A stretch of 64,000 nucleotides of DNA, taken from Ustilago trichophora. Lineage: Eukaryota; Basidiomycota; Ustilaginomycetes; Ustilaginales; Ustilaginaceae. Each line of letters begins with the position of its first letter. Within the stretch, counting starts at the first letter, position 1. Shown piece by piece: positions 45,001 to 54,460 of the stretch. The notes under the pieces are model-generated. The model ran no database searches, was not told the origin of the DNA, and saw only the letters and a list, made by a program, of their open reading frames with translations. The stretch lies in the NCBI GenBank assembly GCA_900323505.1, contig OOIN01000005.1, forward strand, positions 744,001 through 808,000, given 5' to 3'. The translations under genes and the position numbers were made by a program.

Positions 45001-45337
45001 TAGGCATAGGAGACTGTTGTTGCGTTCGCCCAACGTAATGGATGCCTTGACGTTCTTCTGCAATCACCCGTGGAAGGATATCCGTGTTGCAGCTGCTAGA
45101 TGTGTCGGCAATCTTTTGTCTAGGTCAAAATCCACTAGTATAGCTACGACAACTGACGAGGCAGGGGAAGCATCAGCATATACAGATATTACAACTGAAG
45201 CAAAGGCTAGATTCTCAGCTTTTGGCCTCGATACAAAAATGATCCAACTCGCAAAGTCAGATTCAGAATTGGACGTAAGGGAAAGAGCAAAGTCGGCGCT
45301 CGACAAACTTGGAATTGATACAAAAGCTCCCTCTTGA
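42038..45337 (+). CDS. GID5: GID/CTLH ubiquitin ligase armadillo subunit (Gid5/ARMC8)
   Basis: A 1099-aa armadillo-repeat protein. The N-terminus LKAIRNSVIGSRTKKSNLVH with GVIQQLVQLL is the ARMC8/Vid28 signature. Further ARM repeats are seen around AQSTLLQLMRSGTHDALLCC, ASLRLFRC..LNLRQTSSANVRLAAFC, VRVAACRLTRALSRSISILR and RLHALWALKNLLSHSD, ending with WKDIRVAAARCVGNLLSRS. In yeast Gid5 holds substrate receptors (Gid4) to the E3 complex that degrades gluconeogenic enzymes when glucose returns. Ser-rich insertions (about 290-330 and 410-450) separate the repeats. ATG 42038 is followed by a second Met two codons later. It could be another ARM protein, but the N-terminal match is specific. Confidence 0.83.
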   Translation: MTMAFPSLLGGSASSQQTPIQLDLDDPEKAISQLKAIRNSVIGSRTKKSNLVHTGVIQQLVQLLRIDLDSTAYASDLVSLSATIVASLANTPAQSTLLQLMRSGTHDALLCCLRNLSQDLVRSKRHVLEQRDSSFDALRLLESVLRALRSILLSVADQLSASPRWGIGSSWGTKPAASGVSIARLGSNAAASKIFGKSSRDSFSATSAPIQDILMSSASHDNLRAKVEEQQPESEAHQQRELRHLSRVFIAQVYDPANLPLLLGPLFMCPVPLQQGSATRSASTQPSRVSSVAPTTATSAAASPSLSERRYASQAPSSIGMSMKQAEGSNEEVAIDVESLPMTIKTKILSVVEMICAILSGTIFIPGCSTDSISNISTSLAEQIALRRQRILAFSALDSCFAPGSDPESASRGRSEASRLPSILQSEVIRKGSRSRSRINDPENAATFDAPPLPPWDEDGSDELRLESDLAMSGPASVLTVLLAAAECGFAKTQEAALYCLAEITRDEPEASLRLFRCTSPSGMLPTSVLLNLRQTSSANVRLAAFCCLANIIKVHPFTAKTNQCVLEVLMELLDYTPSGLPHASSTTAASQLQGSSQVEIQIQAAFAIARLVADNVTLQTLATESYNALQKLASLLNRACTRSQPPTGAKDERTNATTTILGSIAVSTPRTDATLGVAPPTIDESAIRLREACLTALAALTFQHDEPRRKLIDSVQPPVLAMVVSSIAFPALGVRVAACRLTRALSRSISILRTSIVDAGVAPKLVALLQDPDEEEVVKVEATAAVCNLVLDFSPMKKLIQELGGVESLVQLAHSGGESSSVAHSTSADEERHYTLSTTATMPAPGSGGSSIPGNSGKHRTFRNSTLSGSQQLRLHALWALKNLLSHSDTTLKQDVMSKLTFPFITSLCDSSSVEMVFKEQALNILRNAAATKECDVTFMVEGMGGGERLVQLLEKCIWDGRAEGEAGAAVIEQAAFVLVNVATGTDRHRRLLLRSPNVMDALTFFCNHPWKDIRVAAARCVGNLLSRSKSTSIATTTDEAGEASAYTDITTEAKARFSAFGLDTKMIQLAKSDSELDVRERAKSALDKLGIDTKAPS

Positions 45338-45656
45338 GAAATGCAACCTTTTTGCGTTTTGTAATCATGAATGCTAGGATGATCGCCTTTTTTGCATAAG
45401 TTATCATAGTTTTGGCTTGCTGGCTTTTTTTCTTTTTTCTTTTGGTGTTTGAAGCTCGCACACAACTCACTCGTAAGTTTCTGCTTGGGCTCGAATGCGA
45501 GACGTTAAATGTAGCAGCATTGCAGTTCTGCGTTCGAGATGGGAACTTGGATCACTCGATGTCTGGGCGCTGCCGACGGCCGGGTTTTTTTTAATAATAT
45601 CATTGAGGGTACCATATACAAGAACGAAATGCTGAGCGCAAAAGCATCTAGACGTC
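45338..45656. other. convergent spacer GID5/complex I subunit
   Basis: AT-rich 3' flanks with T runs (T8 near 45586). I checked a tRNA-like GGCTCGAATGCG stretch and rejected it because no cloverleaf forms. Confidence 0.45.
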
Positions 45657-46710
45657 TTACTTCTTGTCCTTACCCTCCTCCTTTGGCTTAGGTGGAGTGA
45701 GCTTAAACGCATTAGGCTTGTAACTCTCACCCTCGCCGACCTGTTCCCATGGACTGTTGGCTTCAAAGTTCCTGAATGCCTGGGTCAACTGCAGAGGCTC
45801 GCTGACAACCCTCTTCTTCTCCTCGTCGTATCTCACTTCGGTGTAACCGGTCAAGGGGAAATCTTTGCGCAAGGGGTGACCTTCGAATCCGTAATCGGTC
45901 AAGATCCTCCTGAGGTCTGGGTGACCGATGAAGAACACACCGTACATATCCCAGATTTCGCGCTCGTACCAGTCGGCGGATCTGAAGACGCCGGTGGCGG
46001 AAGGGACGGGGTGCACTTCATCAGCGTAGGTCTTGACTCGGATACGGGCGTTGTACTGGACTGAAAGAAGGTGGTACACGACCTCGAAGCGTTGCGAGCG
46101 TGTGGGGTAGTCGGCACCGCTGATGTCGACGCATGCTCGGAATTGGGTCTGGGTGTGGTCGCGGAGGAAAGTGAGAGTGGGAACAACGGCTTCAGGAGCG
46201 ACGTAGAGGGTCAGCTCGTCCTTGACAACGCTGAATTGCTGAATGAACTTGGGCAGGCCTGCATACCACCATCGTAGTGAAATTGAACCATCATTTGTGG
46301 AGCAAGAGTCAAAACAAGAAAATTTCCCCAAGTCAGTATCAGCCACACGAAAAAGGTGACAGCAATCTGGACGGCTTGGAAATGTGTCCAGGCATGTGTA
46401 TGTGCGTGTCGCTGTGAAACCTACAAGAAGTGATGTAGCTACCAAAGTCGTGCAGGGGACCAGCGATCTCCCTGTACTTGTCACTTGGGTTGACACCCGC
46501 CGACTCTGCAAAGGGGCTAACCGGGTTGACACGGTCGCCCTTTCCATCTCCCTGAAGGGTGGGGCGGGCCGAAGACCTAGCGACCGACGAAGAGAAGGCA
46601 CGAAGAGGAGCCGATGCTGCTGCCACTCGGAGGCTGGAGGATGTGGTGGCGGTGCGCGCCGAAGCGGCGGCACGGAAGAGGGTACTGGTGGCAAGGTTGC
46701 GTGCGGCCAT
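45657..46710 (-). CDS. NDUFS3: NADH:ubiquinone oxidoreductase 30 kDa subunit (NDUFS3/NuoC), two exons
   Basis: complement(join(45657..46258,46425..46710)), 295 aa. Exon 1 encodes a matrix-targeting peptide ([20 protein letters not shown]) and runs to [12 protein letters not shown]. The donor is GTAGGT at 46424 and the acceptor ATGCAG at 46259; the junction rebuilds SCLPKFIQQ, the conserved entry to the domain. The 30 kDa subunit motifs follow: [38 protein letters not shown] and [24 protein letters not shown]. This subunit sits in the peripheral arm of complex I near the quinone site. Reading through the intron also leaves an open frame, so a naive call would give a wrong N-terminus. Length matches Neurospora nuo-30.4 and human NDUFS3. 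Confidence 0.95.
46259..46424 (-). other. intron of the complex I 30 kDa subunit gene (166 nt)
   Basis: Donor GTAGGT and acceptor GGTATGCAG. Splicing restores the conserved S-C-L-P-K-F sequence in frame. Confidence 0.85.
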
Positions 46711-47210
46711 GATGAATCCACCGTGCTTCCGAGAGGAGATGAGGTGAAGTGACGAGATGTTTGGGGGATGATAAGGTGGAGAAGAAGTGACGGTATAGGT
46801 ATTCGGATGACAAATTGGCAGTGCGCTATAGTGGCTAGAGGGCGATCGCTGTGCTAACCTTCGCGTGCGGATTCGGTTCCGAAATTTGCATGGCCAAAGA
46901 GCAGCGCTGGCTAACGGCCGACAAAATAAGGGTCTAACACTTTTGAAATTTTGGATCACGATTTACCGTTCTCGATATCCGCCAGTGATGTCCATGATGA
47001 GGACACCTCCTCAAAATAACATGTCACTTATGGATTCGAGCGACACAGTATGTCTCAAAACGCTGTAGCGATGCCTTGTTACGTTTGATAAGAGAAGGTA
47101 CAAATACATTGATAGAAGCGGGCAAAGCAAAGGGTCTGGCAGTGATCAGGTAGAGAATGCAGAAGGACCTGATACGCAAAACAACTCTCCCAACATTCTT
47201 CTATCACAAA
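46711..47210. other. intergenic region upstream of the complex I subunit
   Basis: Promoter of the complex I gene and 3' flank of SPF27, both minus strand. No distinct motif recognised. Confidence 0.4.
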
Positions 47211-48038
47211 TCACTCCAATTGCCCAAGCTGAGCCTCTAAACGGCGTTTCTTCCCACGCAGCCCCTCCAGCTCCTCCCTCGTAGTAACATTCGCGACCTC
47301 CAATTGCAACCCTCTCGAGATCAATTCTGTCCACCTCTTCTCGAGCAGTGCCAGCTTGGACCCTGCCTCCAGCTGATCCTTCTGCCTCAATCTGTTGATG
47401 TCATTTGTCTCTGCTTTAACGGCATCCAGCTGCTCGCTGATCAGCCGGATATCTTGCTCCTGTTGAAAGTTTGACAATCTCCAGGCATTGGCGCCGTACT
47501 TTTTGAGCAGTTCGATGTTTTTCAATCTGACACTCATGTGTGCGAGCTGTGCGTGGGCGCTATCCACCGCCGATTGCCACTCTGTTGTGGGTGCATCAAC
47601 GCCCGCGGCAGGAGAAGGAAGGGTGTAGCGCTGGGTATCGAGGGCGTGTTGTGATGGCAGGCCTGAAGCCACGCGGTCGAGCTCAGCTCGGAGGTCTGGA
47701 CGCGTGCTGAAGGGTTCAAATACCGGAGGAAGCCGGGTGGATGTGGATGAAAGAGGAGGGAAAGTGGCTTGTTCTTCCGCTATCAAGGCGTCCACTCGTG
47801 CTCGAAGGCCGGGTTGGAGCTCGAGTTCGCGGTCAAAGTAGGGAAGCGCATCCGTGGGAGCTACATCCACAGCATGGTATTGGAAGAGGTCTTTTGAAGA
47901 ACGTTCAATGGCTAATGCTTCTGTTGAATCGCTAGCAGTTTGTTCGGATGATGGGGCGGTGGAAGAGGTGGACGCTATTGGATCAGCGACGTCGGAGGCG
48001 GCGGAGCCATTCGAGGCGCGTCCTCGCGCTCTTGCCAT
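47211..48038 (-). CDS. pre-mRNA splicing factor SPF27/BCAS2 (Cwf7)
   Basis: A 275-aa protein of the BCAS2/SPF27 family, a core helical component of the Prp19/NineTeen complex that activates the spliceosome. The N-terminal motif DALPYFDRELELQP..RARVDALIAEEQ is the family signature. The C-terminal half is a coiled coil (RLKNIELLKKYGANAWRLSN, then ISEQLDAVKAETNDINRLRQ and KRRLEAQLGQLE). A disordered Ser-rich stretch precedes the domain. Single exon, ATG at 48038. Confidence 0.88.
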   Translation of the reverse strand: MARARGRASNGSAASDVADPIASTSSTAPSSEQTASDSTEALAIERSSKDLFQYHAVDVAPTDALPYFDRELELQPGLRARVDALIAEEQATFPPLSSTSTRLPPVFEPFSTRPDLRAELDRVASGLPSQHALDTQRYTLPSPAAGVDAPTTEWQSAVDSAHAQLAHMSVRLKNIELLKKYGANAWRLSNFQQEQDIRLISEQLDAVKAETNDINRLRQKDQLEAGSKLALLEKRWTELISRGLQLEVANVTTREELEGLRGKKRRLEAQLGQLE

Positions 48039-48369
48039 AGTGCTAGGAGGGACTGAAGACTAGCACGACTAGGTTCTCGTCGAAGATGTGAAGGATAGCA
48101 GATACACCTGGTAGCAGCGTCTCGAGCAGTTCGACAGCCTCGGATGAACAGTTCTGGACGAGTTGTCAAAGCAGTTGAAAGAAGGATGGTAAGCTGTAGT
48201 TAAGAGTGAATCAGTAGATGTGCTCTGAACAGCGGAAATCTGGGTGCGAAGATGCCGCCGATTCCCGCGTTCCGAGATCTGTGATAAAAAAGGAAGCTCA
48301 CCCCAACCTTGCCAATTTTGGCTTTCTTGTTCCGCTTTCCTATCCTCACCACCATTGAAGCGATCCAAA
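48039..48369. promoter_or_regulatory. bidirectional promoter SPF27 / Tim17-like gene
   Basis: A 331-bp spacer between two divergent starts. An open frame leads into the plus-strand gene from 48244, but the Met at 48370 fits better. No known motif seen. Confidence 0.4.
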
Positions 48370-50238
48370 ATGTCGTCTATCAGCACGAATCATACTACGT
48401 CAGAGCGGTCAGCCGAAGCCTCGACGAGCTACAAGACCAAGCTTCCGGACAAAAAGACGTTTATTGCCACGCTCTCTGGAACCGCCTTTATCGTCGGTCT
48501 CACTGGTGCGACCATCTATGGACTTCGAAAGGCCAGGTTGCAAGCTTTGAAGGAGGCGCAGGAGATGGCGGAGGCCTCTATCGCTTCTGGACAGTCAGCT
48601 TCAGCTTCGAGCTCGGGAAACGGTGCTCCGGCTGTATTGCAGGCTCGATCCGCTCTACCGTCTTCACTGGCAGCTTCCGCTGCAGGGATCAGGCAGCCTT
48701 CTAGCCCTGAGGCGATGAAAGACAACACCGAGGCAGAGGACAGTGGGTCGACAAGCGCGTTGGCTCTCTTTCGCCAGATGAACGCTGCCATTCTCAATCC
48801 TTCCAAACGGTCACAAGCAATTTCGGGTGAACCTTTAAGCAGAGCTCCAACCTCGGTCTTTGACGATGAAACAGGCGCGCTGCCTAGCGTGCTTCGCAAA
48901 CGTCGATCATCTCCACCATCCACTGCTACTTCTTCCGCCTCGGCTTCGGCTTCACATCTCTCCACACCAGCCCCTATCCTTGCTTCCACCTCTCACTCCT
49001 CGACTTCTTCAAGCTCCACAGGGACAGCAACACTGTCCAATCCAAACGACACAAAGATTGATTATAGCGAGATGGACTCAACGCTCGATTTCCTCGGCTT
49101 ATCTTCACCTGTACCTGCAGAAGAGCAGCGTAGGATGAAGGCGCTCGAAGAGGAAGCAAGCCACGAGACTGGATCAACAGGATTCTTCCAATCTCCTGTC
49201 GGCCTTTCGCTCAAGGCATTCTTCATCGCCACTTCCATCGTCACCTTTTCGACGCTCGCGACCGTCGAAGTGACAAAGCGTATTCTAGGGGTTGAAACAA
49301 TGGACGAATTTGTGGTGGCCATGACCAAGATCATCCCGAGCAGACAGAGCGGCGAAGCGTCGTTGCAGGGTGCGGCACCACACATGCGAGTCGTGCGCGA
49401 CGCAGAGGATGCTTCGCAGCAGAAATCAGGCACAGCCAGCATGACAAGACCCAAATCGGTCGATGAAGCGTTGACAGATCTGAGTAACGCATCGAACTTC
49501 GAGGAGTGGGTGACAACGCTCAAATCGCAGCTCGACACGGAGCGAGACTTTGAGGTGCAGCGACGTTTCGCTGGCATCGACGGTTCAGCATCCAACGATT
49601 CCATCTCGACTTCTGCTCCTTCTCCTTCGTACAGCGTGCACTCTCCGCTCGAGCTCGAAGACCTGGAACGCGATACGGTCGAGTCGGTCCCCTTCTTTCG
49701 ATCCGTGCTGGCCATCTCGCCCGTTCTGCCGTCCACAGCATTCGGATTGGGCCTCATCTCGGGCGTGTTGACGTCTGGCAAGCGGGCAGGGCTGGTGTTC
49801 ATGGCTGAAAACGCTCACCGATTGCCGGATACGGTGCAGGGATGGTATTTTTACTCCAAGACAAAGAACTACAAGGTGCTGTTAGGTGCGGCCAAGGGTG
49901 GACTGAAGCAGGGTTCAAGGCTGGGTATCTGGACCACAGGATTCTGTTTCGCCGAAAGATTCGCTGAGCTTACAAGGGGCTCGATTCAGAGGCAATTCAG
50001 TTCAAGCAGCGTAGCGGAAGGGAAGGAAGGCTTCAGGGTTCTGGGACATTGGACAGATGGCGCTTTGGCAGGTGTGGGAACAGCTGCGGCTGCCACAGCA
50101 CTGTACAGATTGCCAAAACCTTCAGCGGTGAGAGTCTTCCAGCTTGGCCTGTTGGCAGGAGCGAGCACAGGGGGGATCCGCGACTTGCAAGAGAGATTGT
50201 TACACAAGGAGATTGGTGGTGTTGCCAGTCACACATAG
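48370..50238 (+). CDS. Tim17/22/23-like membrane protein, not assigned
   Basis: A 622-aa protein starting MSSISTNHTT. One hydrophobic helix is near residue 40 (TFIATLSGTAFIVGLTGATI), followed by a basic segment. A long Ser/Pro-rich region comes next, then a second helix around 320 (LKAFFIATSIVTFSTLATV). The C-terminal ~150 residues contain several Gly-spaced helices: STAFGLGLISGVLTSGKRAG, LLGAAKGGLKQGSRLGIWTT-GFCFAERF, WTDGALAGVGTAAAATALYR, FQLGLLAGASTGGIRDLQ. The order G-x3-G helix, R/E-containing loop, then D-x2-AG helix ending in R resembles the Tim17/22/23 family of mitochondrial inner-membrane proteins. That is a pattern judgement. If right, the long soluble N-terminal part is unusual for the family. 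Confidence 0.5.
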   Translation: MSSISTNHTTSERSAEASTSYKTKLPDKKTFIATLSGTAFIVGLTGATIYGLRKARLQALKEAQEMAEASIASGQSASASSSGNGAPAVLQARSALPSSLAASAAGIRQPSSPEAMKDNTEAEDSGSTSALALFRQMNAAILNPSKRSQAISGEPLSRAPTSVFDDETGALPSVLRKRRSSPPSTATSSASASASHLSTPAPILASTSHSSTSSSSTGTATLSNPNDTKIDYSEMDSTLDFLGLSSPVPAEEQRRMKALEEEASHETGSTGFFQSPVGLSLKAFFIATSIVTFSTLATVEVTKRILGVETMDEFVVAMTKIIPSRQSGEASLQGAAPHMRVVRDAEDASQQKSGTASMTRPKSVDEALTDLSNASNFEEWVTTLKSQLDTERDFEVQRRFAGIDGSASNDSISTSAPSPSYSVHSPLELEDLERDTVESVPFFRSVLAISPVLPSTAFGLGLISGVLTSGKRAGLVFMAENAHRLPDTVQGWYFYSKTKNYKVLLGAAKGGLKQGSRLGIWTTGFCFAERFAELTRGSIQRQFSSSSVAEGKEGFRVLGHWTDGALAGVGTAAAATALYRLPKPSAVRVFQLGLLAGASTGGIRDLQERLLHKEIGGVASHT

Positions 50239-50379
50239 CGTTGTAGAGTCGAAGCTCCTCGCTTTCAACACAATGGCAGATTTTTCAAACGATGATGGTG
50301 TGATAGAGATTGGCTTGAACTCCTTTTCGCTCGCGTTTCGGCTTCCAGTGCGTGTGAAGCCGGTGGGTACGATGGTTGA
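50239..50379. other. short convergent spacer
   Basis: 141 bp between two convergent stops. Nothing recognised. Confidence 0.4.
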
Positions 50380-51199
50380 CTAGGCTGGTCGAACATTCCG
50401 TTCTTCGGCTGTGAACTGTAACGTCTTGCCCGAGTGCAGGTACTGATCTGCAGCATCATTCGGCACAAAGGATCCGGTGAGGTTCTGCTGTCTCTGCTCC
50501 GTCTTCCGCTCCGTATTGACTCCGTACCGGCTGTCTCTCTCCCGAATCATCCTGTCTGGAACTCCGTCGTATTTTGGATCAACGGGCATCATGAGTTTGG
50601 GTGGACCGAGCGGCACTTTGGAAGAAGGTGGATGCCAGAGATGGCTGCATGCATGCCAATATAGTGGGACAGTGTGTTAGCTGCAAGACTCCGACACCAC
50701 ACAGCACCTTGGGGGTCAAAGCTGTACTTTGTATATAGTATACTCACATTGCCTTTCCGTAAAGCTTTCGGATCCTCGATAGCGCGGCGAGTTCGGCAGC
50801 ATCTGGAACCGCGCCTCCGGTAGCACCTTGTGCCGCGACTGCTTTGATTGCGTCTTCTGCGGTCTTGATTGCTCCGGCTGCAGCGTCAGCCACAGCACCA
50901 GCTCGTAGACCGATCAGAACCAATGAGCCGCTCATGACCTCGTGGACATGGGAGTGCCAGTACTTTTTCTCGTCTTCGGGCAGCCGGAGGAATTCGTCCT
51001 CGGAAATCATGTACTCGATCCCGATCAATTTGGCATCCGGCTCATCAGACTCGTAGATTAGGCACTGCAACTGGTCGCCAGAGGCGCTGCAGGAGCAGTA
51101 GTGGACAGCGGGAACGATTTCGCCTCGTTCGTCGGCGACCACATGGTATGCTTGAAGTGCTTGATGGATCTTGTCCACCGGTGCGAATCTGTTCACCAT
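50380..51199 (-). CDS. oil body-associated protein-like (DUF1264), two exons
   Basis: complement(join(50380..50644,50748..51199)), 238 aa. Exon 1 begins MVNRFAPVDKIHQALQAYHV and includes LIGIEYMISEDEFLRLPEDE and YWHSHVHEVMSGSLVLIGLR. The donor is GTGAGT at 50747 and the acceptor ATGCAG at 50645. The junction gives YGKAIHLWHPP, followed by VPLGPPKLMMPVDPKYDGVP. The HCGFHAYA-like start seen in plants is replaced, but the order 'Q-x-YH, IGIEYMIS, FWHSH-EV-SG, YGK-x-H-W, LPLG-P-LMM' is that of DUF1264/OBAP proteins. In plants these sit on seed lipid bodies; in fungi the role is not established. An Ala-rich helix between the halves (AGAVADAAAGAIKTAEDAIK) is an extra here. Confidence 0.8.
50645..50747 (-). 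other. intron of the OBAP-like gene (103 nt)
   Basis: Donor GTGAGT and acceptor GCATGCAG. Phase 2 is restored and rejoins the conserved YGK-x-H-W motif. Confidence 0.8.
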
Positions 51200-51887
51200 T
51201 GTTGGGCTTGTCGATGCTCAATTGATTTGATGTTTGGTCTCCTCCATCTGCGAAGCACACACAGCATCCTCACTCCGATTTATAAAGGATCTCGTCAGGT
51301 AGACTCAGCCATCTTTTTCAACCTCAGCAGCGGCAGCGTGGGACACCTCAGTCAGCATAATCACTACGCCTCTCTCCAAACTGCATTTCATCGAAGGTCA
51401 CAAAGTCGTGAGATCACACGATGGAGGCGCAGCTATGATGACGAACAATGATGAGTAATTCTGATAGGCTACTCTAAATGCTGTGCAGCTGCTGGGGTCG
51501 GCAAATTTCACGGCGTGTACAGAAACGGCGTCCTAAGCGTGATATAGCGTTTAACTACTTTTTTTCGGTTCTGCCAAGGCAAAGAAAAGCACAGTCAGCT
51601 GCTGATGTTTATTCAGTCCCGCCCAACGGATCAACATACGGGCAACACACAGCGGCAGCCAAGAGCCGCCCAAGTGTGGTTGCCTTTTTTTCGTGTTCTC
51701 TCGGCAGCAAGCAACCGGAGTGAAGCTTCGTTTAACCTTTATGCGCCTTGTGTAACGCAAGCATGTATCTTTCATCCATTGTTTCGGGATGCTAAATCAG
51801 CGCAAAGACCCACACTTTTAGACGAAGGACAGCAATAGCAACTCCGCCATTGTAAGACTGAGAATGTTGTTCATCTCTAGTGCCGAA

Positions 51888-51915
51888 GCGGACAGCGGAC
51901 AGCGGACAGCGGACA
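51888..51915. repeat. (GCGGACA)4 minisatellite
   Basis: Four perfect 7-bp units in non-coding DNA, followed by G. Confidence 0.9.
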
Positions 51916-53726
51916 GGATCCGATATTTCAAGCTCAGAATAACTTGGTCAGAAGACTCGTGGGAGAAGAAAGGGGAACTCCGAATCCAATCTGAGTTGCT
52001 ATCGTTTCAGCTGTTGCTGCTAACGTTATGCTGCTGCTGCTATTACTATGCTGCACAAGAGTGCATCCGAAGATGCTCCGAAGATGTGTCGGTATTCGCA
52101 TGCAGCAACGGATGCACGATCGGACGCACTAGAGTACCATTAGCATGTGATTGTATTCGCAATCTGAGCTAACAAACTCGGCGAGGGTTTGTAATTGGAT
52201 CGGACACACACAGAGAGGGAGAATGCCGGTTGGACTGCACAGTAGGAACACACTGATGCAAAACGGTTCAGAAAGATAGAAAGGAAGCCGACACGTGGAG
52301 CCAAGCAACCAAGCGTGTTTTGTACTGTCATAGGATCTTAGTCAAAATAAGCTCTAGGGTTTTTCCACAGTGCAAGTGAGCATTGTATGGCGACGAAGAT
52401 CTACTCCGATCGGTCCGAAAATTTAGTGTAACACTTTATCTCGTGTGCCGCAGAGGTAGCGGCAACAGCGGTAGCAGCAGCAGGGGTCAAAAATCTGATA
52501 TATCTACTGGTATTGAAAGTGGGCGGGGCAGTAAGATCCGCGTTCCTGTGCTAGTGCGGTATGCAAGGCTCGAGCGGTAGACAGCTCCGATGGCTCGCAT
52601 TTGAGACGGTGTCTTGTGCGGCATAGTGTTACATGGTGTTGAGGCTCAGCCCGACTCGTTCTGAGTCCGACGGCATCCGATGATACGCTACTGAGATGGA
52701 TCGGAATGAAAAGCAGGGCCACGTCGATCGCGCCTAACCCTTGATTCTCCCTCTTTCGAGCTGGGTGCATACCAAACTACTGTATCAAGCTCCGCAAAAG
52801 CAAAAAACCAGTGCCTTTGCAGAGAGAGACAAGAAGGTGGGTGAAGACGCTGGGTCGCATGAACGGCAGTCCGCCAACCAGCCACACATGGACGTGCATC
52901 TCAAAGTGGTCGCAATCACCCGAAAAATAAAAAGACAATGCGTCGTAATTACTGGCCATTTGAGCCATACTCCAATCGAGCCGAATATGGATTGATTTGT
53001 TCGGGAGGAGCCGATGGAGAGGTACGTGTGGGTGCATCATTCTGTGCGGATTTTGGGGGCGTCAGTTAGAGCACGACTGGTCGCGCTGTCACTTGTGGGA
53101 AATGTGCTTTCACGATCGACAGTCAAAGTAGAAGGCACAATGCTGTGGACCAGACTTCGACAAGGCTGCATAACTTATTGCAAGTTAGTATGTGTTGAGG
53201 AGATGAATTTGGCTGCAAGGGGAGTACCAATGATTGATTGCTTCGGCTACCGTTACGCGAAACAGGACCACATTTTTTTGCGGTCGCTTCTCAATCGAAA
53301 CCAGGCGTTCATAGAACAAGAACAAGGAGATGGTTTTAAAGCTCGGACGACGCTTGCGCTTTCGCTGGTGCTGGTGCCGATGGCTCTCTGACGGCGGATT
53401 TTTCATCGCTACAAGCTGCTGCAGACGAAACCTTGGTCTCATTTTGGTAGCTCGGTCGAGACTCCGAAAAGCTGTAGCATTGGCGGGCGGCGGCTTGCCA
53501 GTCAATTCGAGCAACAGGACAAAGAGATAGAAACACGAAAATATCCCGACTTCCCTTCAGCGCTTCTCGTTCGGTTTTTCGGTTTTTTTTCTGGAATTCA
53601 ACGCTTGGCAGAGTTGAGAACCCAGTATCTGGTTCCACAGTGTCGGGCCTGGACTTTTGGAATTCTTTAGACTGTGTGAGTGTTGGGGCTGACTGCTCCT
53701 GCCGACGCAGTGCTTCTGCGCACCTG

Positions 53727-53758
53727 CTGAATCGCTGAATCGCTGAATCGCTGAATCG
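53727..53758. repeat. (CTGAATCG)4 minisatellite
   Basis: Four perfect 8-bp units in non-coding DNA. Confidence 0.9.
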
Positions 53759-54210
53759 AATCTGCATCACATCCGCGGTCCCGCAATTTGAGTCCATGTT
53801 CGATGGTCAAGGCTTGTTGGCATCCACACTTTGTGACCGTCGTTGGTTGCTCTGATTGCTTCTCCCGAACTCAAAGAGCCGCACATCCGCTGAGCAGCTC
53901 TGCAACCAAGTAGGCCGCAAGATCTCGAGTGTAGGTTGCAAATCATGCACCTAATCACAACATCGGCCCGACTGGTTCACCAAGCTGCTACGCCCAAAAC
54001 CTATTCTCGTGGCCTCGATACCTTGATCCGGCTGTGCTGATCGTTCTGTAGAGCAGACAACTGCGAGTGTCAGTCTCGAGTTTTTCTTTTTCGTTTCTGT
54101 CGATACAGGACAGCCAGCCTCGGCTAAAGTCTCTCCGCACTCACGCTCACTTCTCATACACTGCCTACTCTGCCATTTTTGATGCCTCTCTGATTCTCCC
54201 TGGCTCTCCC

Positions 54211-54306
54211 ATGCCTCACTACGGATCCATGCCGAACTCTGCTGGATCCCATCTCTGCCTCTTACCTTCACCTCATCACTACTACACCATCATCTCACAA
54301 CCTTAA
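54211..54306 (+). promoter_or_regulatory. upstream ORF (31 aa) before the Zn2Cys6 factor
   Basis: ATG 54211 to TAA 54306 lies in the probable leader, 154 bp before the main ATG. A four-codon ATG..TGA frame precedes it at 54182. If they are on the mRNA they would reduce or regulate translation of the factor. The transcript start is unknown. Confidence 0.35.
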
Positions 54307-54460
54307 TCTTCTACGATTCTACCATTGTCACCTGCGCTCCTAGCTAACGCGCACATCACATCTCATCATCGGCACACGCGCAGCAGAATAGCACCGTACC
54401 ATTCTTGCTGAACAGCTGACGGACATTCCCCGCCTCTCATGTCCAAGTCATCGTAATCAC

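Larger units (their letters stand above)
51200..54460. other. 3.3 kb gene-poor region upstream of the Zn2Cys6 factor
   Basis: No supportable gene. It holds a (GCGGACA)4 tandem repeat at 51888-51915, a (CTGAATCG)4 repeat at 53727-53758, a TACTGTA half-site at 52778, and several short frames (53014-53391 plus, 53336-53797 minus) that I could not support. The right end, pyrimidine-rich on the plus strand, is probably a long leader with upstream ORFs. Confidence 0.45.

Noticed and set aside
45466..45545. tRNA- or 5S-like stretch (GGCTCGAATGCG, GATGGGAACTTGG)
   Set aside because: No acceptor stem or matching T arm could be built on either strand, and the 5S A and C boxes are absent.
53014..53391. 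125-codon plus-strand frame with a VEGT motif reminiscent of inner-membrane proteases
   Set aside because: The lysine and other conserved blocks of the protease family do not follow, and it overlaps the frame above.
53336..53797. 153-codon minus-strand frame ending in an Ala/Pro/Ser-rich tail
   Set aside because: Mixed composition, includes the (CTGAATCG)4 repeat, and no family recognised or clean splice model. RNA-seq would decide.
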